64,000 bases of DNA from Mactra quadrangularis (taxonomy: Eukaryota > Mollusca > Bivalvia > Venerida > Mactridae). The stretch covers positions 8,528,001 to 8,592,000 of the forward strand of contig CM046294.1 of assembly GCA_025267735.1 (NCBI GenBank), in the 5' to 3' direction. This document shows positions 1 through 10,763 of the stretch, in pieces; position 1 is the stretch's first letter; the number at the start of each line of letters is the position of its first letter. A program made the translations under genes and the position numbers. The notes under the pieces were generated by a model that saw only the letters and a program-made list of their open reading frames with translations, had not been told where the DNA came from and ran no database searches.

Positions 1-210
1 TTTCTACGGCCATTCTCCCTACTACCAATGATTTTTAATTACGTAGGGCAGTTGTCAGTCACTGACGAAAGTATGTGCTTAGTAGTTGGTTAACAGCTAA
101 ATCCAGAGATTTAGCCTTTCCAGGAGGAGTGAGTAGGTTGACTGACCGCCATTATATGACCTTATATGTGTTGCTACGGCGTTAAACCCAACAAACAAAC
201 AAACAACAAG
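1..210 (+). mobile_element. tRNA-derived SINE (family S1), left part outside window
   Basis: This is the body and 3' end of a SINE seen at least seven times in the window. It starts at the stretch that follows the tRNA-like head in complete copies (CATTCTCCCT...), continues through the GTTGTCAGTCACTGACGAAA segment, and ends in ACAAACAAACAAAC. The head lies before base 1. Family membership comes from direct comparison with the complete copy at 29390-29697. Confidence 0.85.
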
Positions 211-736
211 CAAGATCAAGTTTGTTTAAGGGCCACATATTTTTTAGGCAAGTTACCTTCCAGCTAAACCTACAAAATAGGAAATGAAGTATTGTGCCTT
301 GTGTGATAAAGACATTGGCTATGATATGCTCCACCCATTTACCCAACCTTCCCCCACAGAAAATCCCTTAATTTTCCCCCATAACATTTGTCTTTACTAG
401 ATAAAATAATATAAAACTCGACAAGCCAGCAAGAATACAAATAATAGTGATCAAAGCGTTCCGAACCTTAATGCAGGGGGTAATGAAGCCAATGGCTCTT
501 AAAAACCCTAACAAACCAAACCCTCTACATGGCGGGGATGGGACAACTGGGATGGGATATGCATGCAGGGACCAGAGATATAGGTGCAAATCTCTGGTCA
601 GACATGGGACAATTGAAGCAAAATGAAAACAAATATTGCATAAAATAAATAAACAGAAAATGCAAGAAATAAATGAACTAAAAATGTCATTTGTCAATAA
701 ACGAAGTACGTACATGCCCTACCAGTACATTCATTA
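211..736. other. AT-rich DNA, no feature recognised
   Basis: Nothing coding or repetitive could be supported here. The open frame on the minus strand from 715 to 368 is hydrophobic, low in complexity and without splice or homology support. Confidence 0.4.
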
Positions 737-970
737 GGCCACAACAAGATGATCATATGTTCTACGGACTTTTCTGAAAAACAAAATGGGGCGAGCGAGC
801 GAAGAAAAAAAAATTAAAAAGTCTTTATTCAATTGCTTAATATAGCGGTTTGACCAAATTTTTATGAGCGAGCGAGGAAATAAAAATATTTTTTTTGTAA
901 AAAGTACTAAAAACTGTCAAAATTAAGGAGCGTGCGAATCCATAGAACATATGATCAATTTGTTGTGGCC
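737..970. mobile_element. PIF/Harbinger-type MITE with TTA target duplication
   Basis: A 234-bp element with roughly 33-bp inverted termini beginning GGCCACAACAA at both ends. Arm-to-arm differences are few (about 3). It is flanked by TTA at 734-736 and 971-973, the 3-bp TWA-type duplication expected for PIF/Harbinger transposition. The interior is AT-rich with GAGCGAGCGAG-like runs near 793 and 868, and it has no coding capacity, so this is a non-autonomous copy. Confidence 0.8.
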
Positions 971-1194
971 TTAGATAATGAATAAGTCTTTTATTAATTA
1001 ATAATGGGTTAAATGCTGTGTCAATGCAATTTTTAGGTTATTTTACGGCATCAAGTACACTTAACCTAGCTTTCCTGGACCCTTGTCAATAACCAGTACT
1101 AACCTTTCCTTCCATAAGGCCAGAAACTTCTCCATATACCTTAACAATGGAGGAAAATAGACATTATTGTCATGAAAGGGTAAAATCTTCCCAG

Positions 1195-1290
1195 GTGGGA
1201 TTCGAACCCGTACCCCCTTAGGGACACTGATATGTAATTCATATAACCTGCAGACTGGCACACTCTCACAAATCCCCATTTCACACACAC
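1195..1290 (-). repeat. tRNA-like fragment, probable SINE head
   Basis: On the minus strand a good B-box (GGGTTCGAATCCCAC) follows a degenerate tRNA-like stretch. There is no intact cloverleaf, so it is read as a decayed SINE head rather than a tRNA gene. The family is uncertain. Confidence 0.4.
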
Positions 1291-1627
1291 AAACAATAAA
1301 ATGACTTATTCAATAACCAAATGAATGTGCTATGTACAGCTGACAAATATCTAAGTTTATGAACAAATGACATACCTAGAAAATAAAATAAATAAAAACT
1401 TACCAAATTGTACTGTCAAAATGTCTTCCAGTGTGCTGAATCGTAACCATGGGTTTTATTTACTTTTTAAATCTTAAGGAAGTCATAACATATATAACAG
1501 GGTTTTAATAAAACATCTTTGATAAATACTTAACTTTAAACATCATGCCTCAACATCCAGGAGCTGAAAAGATAAAAGAAATTTTAAAATATATCACAGA
1601 AGTATCTCCAGAACCTTGATCCACTTT
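1291..1627. other. AT-rich DNA, no feature recognised
   Basis: No repeat partner, gene signal or structured motif could be identified in this interval. Confidence 0.4.
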
Positions 1628-2440
1628 AAAAGAGCTCTGCTGGGCGGGGCATTATACGCTGTTCATGCTGTGTTCAGTCCCATATGAAGTACCAGTGACT
1701 TTGACCTATGACCCTGGGAACTCAAAGTAAACACATCCTTGACTGGAAGGCTATCCAAAGGAAAGATTTCATGAACCTAGGTATAGCTGTTGGCGAGTTA
1801 TCACCGGCACAAGTTTCCAATATAAACTTCCAGTGACCTTGACCTTTGACACCAGGGCCTCTGAACCAATAGTGCACATCCCAGACCCATGGGCTATCCA
1901 CACATAAAATTTAGTGAACCTGGGTAAAGCAGTTGTTGAGTTATTGATCCAACAAAGTTTTCTATATGATGTCCCAGTGACCATAATCATTGACCCCTGG
2001 GCCACAGATTCAATAGGGCACATACTTGACACAAGGACTATACACTAAATTTGGTAAACCTAAGTAAATCAGTTGTTGAGCTATTGTCTAGACAATGTTT
2101 TTCCATGTGAAGTCTCAGCAACATTGACCTTTGACCCCGGAACCTCAGAACCAAATGGGTACACCCTTTACACAAAGGCTATCCTCATATAAAATTTGGT
2201 GAACCTAAATGAATCTGTTGTCAAGTTATTGTCCAGACAAAATTTTCCAATATGAATCCCAGTGACCTTGACCCAGAGCTCCAGAGCACACCTTCTACCC
2301 AAGGGATATCCACACATAAAATTTGGGGAACCTAGATTCATCATTTGTTGAGTTATCATCAGGATAAGCATTAGTCCACAGACAGACAGACAGAAGGACA
2401 ATGTCATAAATAATATGTCCCGTAAACGGGATTTTAATAA
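1628..2440 (-). mobile_element. A-family tandem-repeat element, reverse orientation
   Basis: About five units of about 142 bp, each with a 'gtcaaaggtcaaggtcac'-like core read on the minus strand, lie between two characteristic ends. The 3' end (1628-1660) reads GCCCCGCCCAGC, then AGAG, then CTCTTTT. The 5' end near 2440 has a short CCCGTTT/AAACGGG hairpin followed by CTGTCTGTCTG runs. The same architecture occurs at 29779-31611 and 34698-35360. Short open frames inside are by-products of the repeat. Probably a non-autonomous element; see the finding on shared 3' ends. Confidence 0.75.
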
Positions 2441-2732
2441 TGAAAAGGACTTTGAACAAGCTTAAAGAAGCACAATTTTTTTTTCTCCAGACCATATAAA
2501 ATAATTTGAGTCAGGGCAATTTCCATGAGTCGGTCACATCCAGACATTCCGAAAAGTGCCGGTCTGACAGACCTGACCAGTGTAAATCCAGGAAAAAATC
2601 TGTCGTAGCCAGTCAGAATGCAGACAACTATCTGCCCTTTTATGTTATTTATGGGTATGTATTGAACTAAGTTTGATGTTTATCTTAGTAAAAACAGTTA
2701 AAAGTTATTGTAATGACTGATTAGCAACCAGA

Positions 2733-3229
2733 AGTGTTGAACCGATGATCGGGAATAATCGATTAATCATTAGTTGAAAGCTTCCGATTCTGATAATCGA
2801 TTAAAGTTTATCAGAATTGATCATCAGCATGAAAGGAGGATAGGCTATCTCAGGACAATAACATGTTTTCAGGTTTCTAAACAGTTATGAATAATGCTTT
2901 TAATACATGCCATTTGTGTCTGACTTGCATTGGACACTGATAAATTTTGTTTAAACGCCAGAGGTACAGCTACTACACTAGTCAAGAGAACTAGTCAATT
3001 GATCATTTATTTTTAGAAGTTTCTTTGATTTTTTTGTTTTTGACACATTTGATTAAAAGATAGCTTATTTCCTAGTCCATAGTACATGAATTTTATAAGT
3101 ATTCACAGTGAGACATGCATGCAAAAGCAAACTTATCAGGACCGATTATAATCGGAAGAATCGCATTGACAACAGTAACCAAATTCCAACTAATGATGGA
3201 TTACGATTTTCAGCCGATGTTCAACCACT
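2733..3229. mobile_element. hAT-like MITE with CGATTAATCG palindromes
   Basis: A 497-bp element with imperfect inverted ends of about 45 bp: AGTGTTGAACCGATGATCGG on the left, and AGTGGTTGAACATCGGCTGA read inward from the right. Subterminal palindromes such as CGATTAATCG and CCGATTATAATCGG are typical of hAT-type ends. A clean 8-bp target duplication could not be seen, so the superfamily is tentative. No coding capacity. Confidence 0.6.
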
Positions 3230-3235
3230 ACCAAC

Positions 3236-3423
3236 TAGTAAGCGCATACTTTCGTCAGTGACTAACAACTGCCTTACATAATTAAGAATCATTGGTAGGA
3301 GGGAGAATAGCTGTAGAAATAATAAGACCGAGCTCCACAAAAGTATGCCCCGCCAAGGAATCAAACCTACGACCCCTCAATCAGTAGACTTGTGTGCTAC
3401 CAACTAAGCTAGCCGGGCAGCTT
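3236..3423 (-). mobile_element. SINE S1, reverse, lacking its 3' end
   Basis: The tRNA-like head (with A box TAGCTTAGTTGG and a degenerate B box) and the first part of the body are present on the minus strand. The last part of the family consensus, with the ACAAAC tail, is missing, and the break lies only 6 bp from the end of the hAT-like MITE at 3229. Confidence 0.8.
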
Positions 3424-3474
3424 ACACATTGTATGTAACAGTTTTACTGGCCTGCTCACATTGTATGTAGAGAA

Positions 3475-3600
3475 GGATAAGTAAGCAGCCAGATAGCATA
3501 GTCAGGAGATCACTTCACCTTGTAATTGAGCGGTCTTGGGTTCAAGTTCAAGTCAGACTGCTTATTTTTCTTACCCTGTGACATAATTCATTATAATTAT
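3475..3600 (+). mobile_element. tRNA-derived SINE head (Thr-like), separate family
   Basis: The stretch reads as a degenerate tRNA with a CTTGTAATT anticodon-loop region (TGT-like) and a B box GGGTTCAAGTTC, followed by a non-tRNA tail (TTTTTCTTACCCTGTGAC). The D-arm is degraded, so it is a SINE head, not a functional tRNA. Confidence 0.5.
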
Positions 3601-3699
3601 GTGACAATCAAGAATCAAATTTTATGATATACAAGAAATATAATGTGGAAACCACATTTAAGTCGAAATTTTCCGCAGATGGGGAAATTTTAGATCAAG

Positions 3700-4150
3700 T
3701 TTATGATCGACATGTTGTAACAAAAGCAAGTCATATTTAATGAATTCCTTATGGACAGGTATACCAAGGGCAAAAAATTCATCATGATGGAAAAAAGAGT
3801 TGTTTTTTTATCCTTTAAGTATTTGACTAGAGGCATGACAGAAAAAAAAATACTGCAAAAAATACTAAGGAAAATAATCCAAACTTAAGCCAGATAGAGT
3901 TGCAGTTTCCCTCTAATTCTGTTCATCAAAGGGTATGCTATCATTGTATAAAATTTCATTAGGATATATATGGCAGAGATTTGAAACTAATTTAAAACTA
4001 ACGCAAAAATTACAAAGGGAAATAATCCATAATAAAGCTAGGTAGAGTTGCAGTTACTTTCTTATTCTGTTCATCACATGGTATGTTACCATTGTATGAA
4101 GTTTTGTAATGATCTGACAATAAATAGAAGAAATATATGGTAAATTGAAA
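3700..4150 (+). repeat. Diverged tandem pair, about 148-bp unit
   Basis: Two related segments each contain GAGTTGCAGTT (TGCAG at 3901 and 4049, 148 bp apart), TTCTGTTCATCA, and 'ggtatg' followed by 'ccattgtat'. They look like units of another tandem-repeat-bearing dispersed element. The ends of the element are not clear. Confidence 0.55.
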
Positions 4151-4185
4151 ACTTTCTGCCTGGATTTCGCCAAACTATTAGCCAA

Positions 4186-4390
4186 TAGACTTAATTCGGA
4201 ACTCAAATTTGTGGGTTTTTCCGTCCGTGTGCTGTAGGTACAAACAAAGTTTGTTACACATTCTTGATGAAAATCACGAAATATGGATTAAATCCTATTA
4301 TTCTTTGTAAACATGTTTTCATTGTGGCAGTGAAAGTTTGTTTGTACCTACAAGGAAAAACCCAAATATTTGAATTCTGGATATAGTCTA
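4186..4390. mobile_element. Foldback element, about 65-bp inverted arms
   Basis: The left arm from TAGACT at 4186 contains GGGTTTTTCC and GTAGGTACAAACAAA. The right arm contains the complements in reverse order and ends AGTCTA at 4390. The arms are imperfect and the loop is about 80 bp. No coding capacity; no clear target duplication. Confidence 0.65.
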
Positions 4391-5503
4391 TTTTTGTCTG
4401 GCTAAAAATAAATCATTATCAGTATAACTGGAGATAACAATTAAACTTACCACTACCAATGAATATGTTTCTATTCTCTAAACATTCCAGTGTTTTAGTT
4501 GTGTTATGCTGTGATGAGCAGTTTCAATTTTTACCAATATCCAATGACTAAAATCTCATCTACCAATTCCTACAAAATTACAATGAAATATTAACACACA
4601 ACTGTAGACCTAGAAAATGTAAACTATCAATCAATGTAGTTAAAAAGAAATTACTAAATAATTTTAACCTCAATTCAGCTATATTCAATATATATTCTTA
4701 GCTTAAGGCCTTAAGCGTATCCATGTCAGTAAATTGTAATGAATGTCTACTGTGGCATCAAATGAAAAACAAAATGTTAAAAAGCAGCTTATTAAGTTCT
4801 GAAAGCTTACATGAAATAGATTCTAACTTGTGATTGTATCAATTGCAATTGAAAACTTTCAAATGAAAACATTTTGATCTCACAATATCATTATAGAGTG
4901 ACGTTATGCTCGGTCATTTATATATCAAATTTGATTTTGGTATAGAGATTTCTAATAGTTCAGTTAAAGTTCCGATGGTAAAAGCGTAAAAGCATCTTCA
5001 TGTTTGCTAACTTCCGTTTCCAAAAAAACAAGCGTCTTAAGAACCCGGATGTTGGATAAAATCAGCACGGGGCACCATAGGTAAAACATGACATATTTAG
5101 AAAAAATCGGACCAGCGCTCGGTCACCTTACCTTGTTTTTAAGTAAAATAGAAGTAAATATGTGAAAGTTTTGTTGTAAACAGGTAAATTATTGATTAAA
5201 TATTATGGATATATGTAAATATGATATATCTTAAATTATTTTACTAATTACAAGTGAATAAGATGGAGCTGTGCAAACACAATTTTCTAGCGATAACAGC
5301 AGGTGCTATCCGCATATTTTGTCTGCAAAAACAATCAAGTGTTTAGATGATCATGATTTTGGGTTTCCACGAGGGTTTGACAGATAGCCCTAAAAATAGA
5401 CAAAAATCACGAGGTTTCCATTTTTATTTACTGAAATTTAGATGGGGTGACCGAGCCTTGGTAGTGACCGAGCATAGGTAGTTGACTCGACACGAATAAA
5501 ATC
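4391..5503. other. AT-rich DNA with recurring GCTCGGTCA motif
   Basis: No gene recognised. The 9-mer GCTCGGTCA appears near 4908 and 5115 on the plus strand; near 5447 and 5467 its 8-mer complement GACCGAGC appears. This hints at an old inverted-repeat element with ends near 4900 and 5480. A potential splice donor (ACAAG then GTAAGG) lies on the minus strand near 5131, but no coding exon goes with it. Confidence 0.35.
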
Positions 5504-5690
5504 AAGCGAGCTGAGTGGTAACAATGTTGGACAACTTATCGTGAGATAGCCAGCTCGGGAGGCTCCGCCTTTAATCTTAAGTCCGAATCCCATCCAAACT
5601 AACTCGTAGTTTTCTTGAGCAAGAAAAATCCTATTCCTACTGGCTCAGTACTGGAAGTGGCAAAGAAAGTGGAATCCTAAGTGATTAATG
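5504..5690 (+). mobile_element. SINE S2, degenerate copy
   Basis: A tRNA-like head (GCTGAGTGGTAACAATG... with B-box remnant CGAATCCCATCC) is followed by TTTTCTTGAGCAAGAAAA and then CTACTGGCTCAGTACTGG. The same order of blocks occurs at 22356, 50034 and, reversed, 57010. The TTGAGCAAG block resembles the conserved central domain shared by several animal SINE families. That link is from memory and unverified. Confidence 0.6.
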
Positions 5691-6044
5691 TAAGTTTTCG
5701 GAACTTTCATAATCGAGCATAAATTAGAATAAACTAATGTACCCGGTATAAAAAATTAAAACAAACCACCTGAACATAGCAGAATTTCGCGCTCGGGTTT
5801 CCCGAATTTGAACAATCTGATTGGCTGATACTCAGGTCTACCCTAAGGACTTCATTACAAGATAAAAACCATACAAACCGGTTCCGTTCCGTATCATGAA
5901 AAACTAGCACATTGACTGCCAAATAATGCTTAAAGTCTACCTCTTACTCTGCAGCGAGTTGAGATTCTAGTCTGCAAATATAGACAAAAGACGCAGACAT
6001 ACAATAGAATGTGAGACAAGAAAAGAGTAAACGTTTACACATGT
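5691..6044. other. Unassigned DNA
   Basis: No repeat partner or credible exon was found. Open frames on the minus strand here lack splice support and recognisable domains. Confidence 0.35.
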
Positions 6045-6548
6045 ACGGTAGCACGGTATGTGACCAACTGCTACACAGACCGAACACCTGGATGTGTATC
6101 CCAGATGATTGCTGATCTAGATTGGCAGTCATTACAGCACCGCAGATACTTGGCACGCATACCATGCTGTTCAAGATTCATACTGGAGTTGTTGTGGTGC
6201 CAGATAGCCCACTCTCCACAAGTGTCTAACGGACCAGAGGCGAAAACCGTTTCTATCAAATCCGGTCTTCAGTAAACATCTAAAAGAATACCTTCTTTCC
6301 ACGTACCATCAGTGACTGGAATAGGTAACCAACCAAGTTTACGAACTGCCATATCATAGAGGGGTTCAGGGCGGAAGTCGTGAACATCCAACCGATCCAG
6401 TAGCCAACCAGGCTGTATACTTTGTAAATAGTTTTAATATTAAATCAATTTTAATCAGTTGTTTTGTGCGGCAACACAGTTTTAATCAGGGTACTAGACA
6501 ATCCAGTAGGTTTCCTACCCTATAATTGGAAGAAGAAGGAAGAAGAAC
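6045..6548 (+). mobile_element. 5'-truncated, decayed LINE 3' end
   Basis: The plus strand encodes, with frameshifts, the C-terminal tail typical of non-LTR retrotransposon reverse transcriptases. ARYVTN, DLDWQSLQHRR and LAR are read from 6050-6170. After a break, FFPRTISDWN is read at about 6295-6325. Stops and frame changes follow to about 6430. The 3' UTR runs to 6548 and ends in a GAAGAAG-type simple tail, as LINEs of the CR1/Jockey group often do. Endonuclease and RT catalytic domains are absent (5' truncation). The copy is dead. Confidence 0.75.
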
Positions 6549-6787
6549 TGACTGTGGGCATTGACCGCCATGGCCGGTCCATGCTGACAATGGTGGCAAT
6601 GTCACGTGCTCCAACAATGGCAAAATTTAAATTGAAAATGCATAAAACATAACGAATAGCATCAATAACAAAGCAATGCAAAATGAATAATAGACACATA
6701 TAAATAACTACAAAACATAAGTACCTGCAAATATGCGCAAAATATGCAACAATTAAAGAAAATGTAAGGCACTTGAATTCATGCCAA

Positions 6788-7018
6788 TGTAGTGATACCG
6801 GGATTTGGGGCGAAATCCGGATCATAGACCCAACCGTTCGGTCGACTGCGCATGCGCACGAAGAAGAGTTCTCTTCCCGTTTCGTCTTGGAGCAACGGAG
6901 ACGCGTCCTGGAAAGTCGAGTGGAATCCGAGCCAGGGATTCGGTTGTCATTCCTATCGGAGCACAGAGCCGACGATTATCGTGAGTACGCAGCTTTTGAT
7001 ACCCCTTAAAACACAATA
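6788..7018 (+). repeat. 5' LTR of the LARD-like element
   Basis: 231 bp, beginning TGTAGTGATACC and ending AACACAATA. It differs from the 3' LTR at three sites: G/A in the GGGGC(G/A)AAATCC stretch, C/A in GTCATT(C/A)CTATC and A/T in TACGC(A/T)GCTTTT. The ends are TG...TA rather than the usual TG...CA. The LTR is markedly CpG-rich compared with its surroundings and carries the palindrome described separately. Confidence 0.95.
6847..6858. promoter_or_regulatory. NRF-1-like palindrome TGCGCATGCGCA in LTR
   Basis: The 12-bp palindrome matches the known animal NRF-1 consensus (YGCGCAYGCGCR). It is repeated at 11945-11956 in the 3' LTR. Its position in the 5' half of the LTR suits a promoter element driving Pol II transcription of the retrotransposon. 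Function is inferred from motif identity only. Confidence 0.5.
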
Positions 7019-7019
7019 T

Positions 7020-7030
7020 TGGTGGCAGCG
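7020..7030 (+). other. Primer-binding site, tRNA-Leu type
   Basis: TGGTGGCAGCG begins one base after the 5' LTR. Its complement equals CCA plus the last bases of animal tRNA-Leu (...CGCTGCCA), the usual primer arrangement for Ty3/Gypsy-type elements. The match covers 11 bases and then fails, so the PBS is short. Confidence 0.8.
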
Positions 7031-10000
7031 ATAATGGGATATGGATATTTTCGGACGAATATGCGAACCGGCGTCTGCCGGCCGTAAATCGCCATCTTCC
7101 TTTTGAGTGATTTTCATGCAAGATGAGACATTGTTTGAGAATTGGTTGTGTTCAGGGGAGGTTGCCCGATCGCGTTCAGAGAAATATTAATCCCGGGATC
7201 TCTGTTCGGCGGATGTGGGTTCAGTGGTTGGTTGGTCTCATGCGTCACGATGATTGTTGTTGTGTCTGGTGCATTTCCGGTTGACGGCGGTCGACGCGCA
7301 TCCTTGCAGTGTCTATTATGGCACTGTAGAGGGAGTAGAGTTAGCTAAAGCTTCTCTGCTGCGTGACCGGCCGTGTGTAGAGGTGCCAGTGTAATGGGGT
7401 GCAGTGTGTGCAGGGCTCAGGGGCTCTGGATCAGCAAAGTGGTATTCGCTCTCTGGTTTAGCGGGACAGCTGTGGGTCTAAGTCTTGACTCAGGAGGTGC
7501 CAGCTTATGGCATCCAGCAGAGAGGTAGGTGGTTTTTGCTGTGTTTTGTCAGGAAGTGACATGGTGGCTAACTAGGTTTGTGGTTAGGCCACGGTGGAAG
7601 AACACCTGTGATCTGGCATAGGTGGGGCAGGACTGTTGCTGAAGGGAATGGAGTGTTTCTAGCAACAGTGGTTTGATGACCTTGACTTGAAGTGGCATTT
7701 GAGTTTCTACGAACCCCAGGGGCAGGGGAAAAGATGATTGAAAGACATCATCGGGGTTACTAATGCTGCAGCATTGGGCAGGTTGTGTGCATGAAATGGC
7801 AGGTACCTTGTCATTGGTTGGACAGGGGGGGATGCCTGTGGAGGTTTCATGTGGATGCACACCTGGATTTACTGCCATGTGAATGATGCCGGTATTGCAT
7901 TTGGCGGGGAAGGGATTTCTGGGGGTCCTGTGAGATGGTTGTTGACAACCTAGTGCCATTGGTGATATGCGGACCATAGCTATCAACCAGGGGTTGGTGC
8001 GGTAAAGTTGTCTTCGGTGTAACTGGTAGTAATTCAGGTGTCATGGATGGTCAAGGTGGTCATGGTCACTTTGTGCTGAGAAAGTGGAAATGGAACCCGT
8101 AGGGGTGGTGGTAGTACCTATGAGAACTTTTATTTGAGTGTTTTGGTGGCAAATGTAACATTCTGTTCTACAGATTTCACTAGATTTTTAAGTTATTTGT
8201 TGAAAATTTTAGAAATTTGAATATTTGAGTTAATTTTAGGACATTTTGGCCGGTTTCATTGTATTAATATATTAAAGCTAGCTTTGAATTTTGACATCCA
8301 GTCTAGTGTGAGTCATCATCTGTAGGACCATGGTATGGTGTGTGTTGTTTGCCATTGAAACATCAAAAGTCGCTTCAGGATGTGTTACAAACCTTGGGAA
8401 CTCATAGGCCCAGGAGACACATGACTGAAGTGGGTGTGTGCTGTCCAGCTTGATTGCTTGCGATAGGCACATTACCAGGCCGGAGAATTGAGAAGAGCAC
8501 TGGTCTGAGTGACGGGGTAGTTTTTTGGTCTCTGTTGTTTATTGGAGTCCTATTCTCTGCTTCGTCAAAGGACCAGCGTCAGTGATGGTGTTCTGCAAAT
8601 CATTTTGGTTTGGTCGCAGGATGGTTAGATTCCGGAGTCTGCCTTCTTGTTAATGCTTGTTGGATCCACTTGTTGTGTTTGCAAAATGATGTGCGGTTCA
8701 CTCATTGCAGGCCGGGTCATGTTTATTCATGATCCATGGAATTTTAGTGATTTTTCTAGATCCTGTTTTATCATTTAAAGCAGGGGGGTTGGGAAAGATC
8801 ATGTATAGGTAACTGTTGATCATCTAAGAATGTGGGATAGATATGGACGGGTGAGGGTTTAAGTTTTGGTAAGGGTTGGGCTGGGACAGGCTAATAACCA
8901 AAAGTCAGATTGACCAGGCAATGGTCATCTGAGGGAGTACCAGACTGGTTCACCCAGTGTTGAAGTCTCATGGCCTTATTAGATTTTCTAAATCTTAAGG
9001 ACATGAGATGGTTAAGTGATTTGTGGCTCAGGTCACAATGAATGTTGTACATCTCTTTTTGATCAACAGGGCTGTATTCACAGCACAGGGGCCTGTAGAT
9101 GGGGTTTGGTTCAGCCAAAGGTTATATTAAGTTTAATATATAGGGGTTGGTTCAGCCAAAGGGGTATCTTAAGTATAAGTTATCTACAGGGGCAGTAGGC
9201 AAGTAGAATTTTGGGCCGGTATTACTGGAAATTACTGTCTGCTAATGGCATGGCTAAATTCAAGGTAAAGGGGATTATGTCATTAGGAGCTACATGTTAA
9301 TGGGTATGTCTTGGATTGTTATAAAAAGACTAGCATTGGTTATTTAAATGTAGGTGTGGGGTATCCTCATTGAACAGTTTTAAAATGTGTTCATGCCAAT
9401 AGAATAATTGGGGGGAGAGGATTGGTAGGTACTTGGTAACTAAAGGACCTATGGGTATTGTCGGTCGCAGTGATAGTAAAGTCTGCGAGGTGACATTGAT
9501 TGAAACTATTGACCTAAGTATTGGGAATAGTTGTCGGGGGAGGTTATCGCAAGGTATAATTTTGGTTTAATTTGGTTGCGATGTTGGAAGGGGAGCTATG
9601 TGTTTAGCATAGCTAAGGTAATTACAAGTCACTAGGTGAACATTTTAGTGAACGGTAATGGTTCTTCCATGAAGTTCTGGATTATAGTGGTTGCTATTGT
9701 CATGTTTCAAAATCATGGCTATCCTGTCTGATATCAGTTGTTTATGATCAGACGGTAGAGCATCTGATTGTCAGATTCTGTGGTTCCCATGGAGGGAATG
9801 TTTAGATGTTGATTTTGATAGGTCAGTTAACGGGGAAGCTAGTTCAGCTGTGGTAAGCGTGCTTAACTGTGAGTGGTTTTATGTCAGAGGTTTTCTGGGT
9901 CTAGGTCCTGGTCCTGTATTTGGGAAGTGCATATTTGTTGATTCCCAGTGTCTATAGGTTTCAGGGGCCTAGTGTAAGCTTAAGCTCTTTTAAGCTGGTC

Positions 10001-10440
10001 AATGTGGTGTCATTGTAGGTCATTGATAGCTGTGAGGGGGACTATAGGAGAATAGATATTGGTCTATTAGTAGTTTATAGGGACTTCTGTGAAAGCTTGA
10101 CAGAAATAGCTAAGTCAAGATTTTAGTTTTCTGACAGATTGGGTCTGATCACTTGAGTAAAGCAAGTGACTGCCACTGTGGAGAAAATTAGTCAAATCAT
10201 GTTGATTGATTTGTGGTGTTGAAGACAGTAGGGTATACTTCTAGTGTTGGAAAGTATTGTCATTGTTGTCTGTCTGCTGAGTGGGTCTAATCTCAGGGAC
10301 TTCACTAGTGTGATTTGGCTTGTGATGGTTATAAGGGAAAAAATAAACAAGTCTGGTGTATGTTGCCTGACTAGGTCAGGGCTGTTCTTGTATGCCTGAC
10401 AAGGTCAGAGTTGTTTTTGGGTTTCTGAGGAGGTCAGGTA
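7031..10440 (+). other. Non-coding interior of the LARD-like element
   Basis: G/T-rich, C-poor plus strand with many GGT and TTGG runs. A 24-codon frame starts at 7116 near the usual gag position but ends at 7190. No zinc knuckle, protease, RT or integrase motif could be recognised in any frame. From about 10370 diffuse repeats of 'cctgacaaggtcag' lead into the minisatellite blocks. Confidence 0.7.
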
Positions 10441-10680
10441 GTTAGTGTTACTGACAAGGTCGGGGTGATTCTAGTGTTATTGACAAGGTCGGGGTGGTTC
10501 TAGTGTTATTGACAAGGTCGGGGTGATTCTAGTGTTATTGACAAGGTCGGGGTGGTTCTAGTGTTATTGACAAGGTCGGGGTGGTTCTAGTGTTATTGAC
10601 AAGGTCGGGGTGATTCTAGTGTTATTGACAAGGTCGGGGTGGTTCTAGTGTTATTGACAAGGTCGGGGTGGTTCTAGGGT
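10441..10680 (+). repeat. Minisatellite, 29-bp unit, about 8 copies
   Basis: The unit is TGTTATTGACAAGGTCGGGG followed by TGATTCTAG (or TGGTTCTAG). Eight near-identical copies can be counted, the GACAAGG core recurring every 29 bp. Diverged copies (CCTGACAAGGTCAG) flank the block on both sides, showing that the array grew from a pre-existing motif of the element. Confidence 0.95.
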
Positions 10681-10763
10681 GCCTGACAAGGTCAGAGAGG
10701 CTCTTGTGTGATTAACAAGGGTCAGGTTGATTCTAGTGTGCCGGTAAGGGCAGGTTGATTTTA

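Noticed and set aside
6822..7121. Overlapping frames on both strands in the 5' LTR (also the 3' LTR)
   Set aside because: Open frames arise from the CpG-rich LTR sequence itself and occur identically in both LTRs; not proteins.
7549..7986. 145-codon minus-strand frame in the LARD interior
   Set aside because: Antisense to the element, no retroviral-type domain; expected by chance on the complement of a G/T-rich, C-poor strand with few stop codons in that direction.
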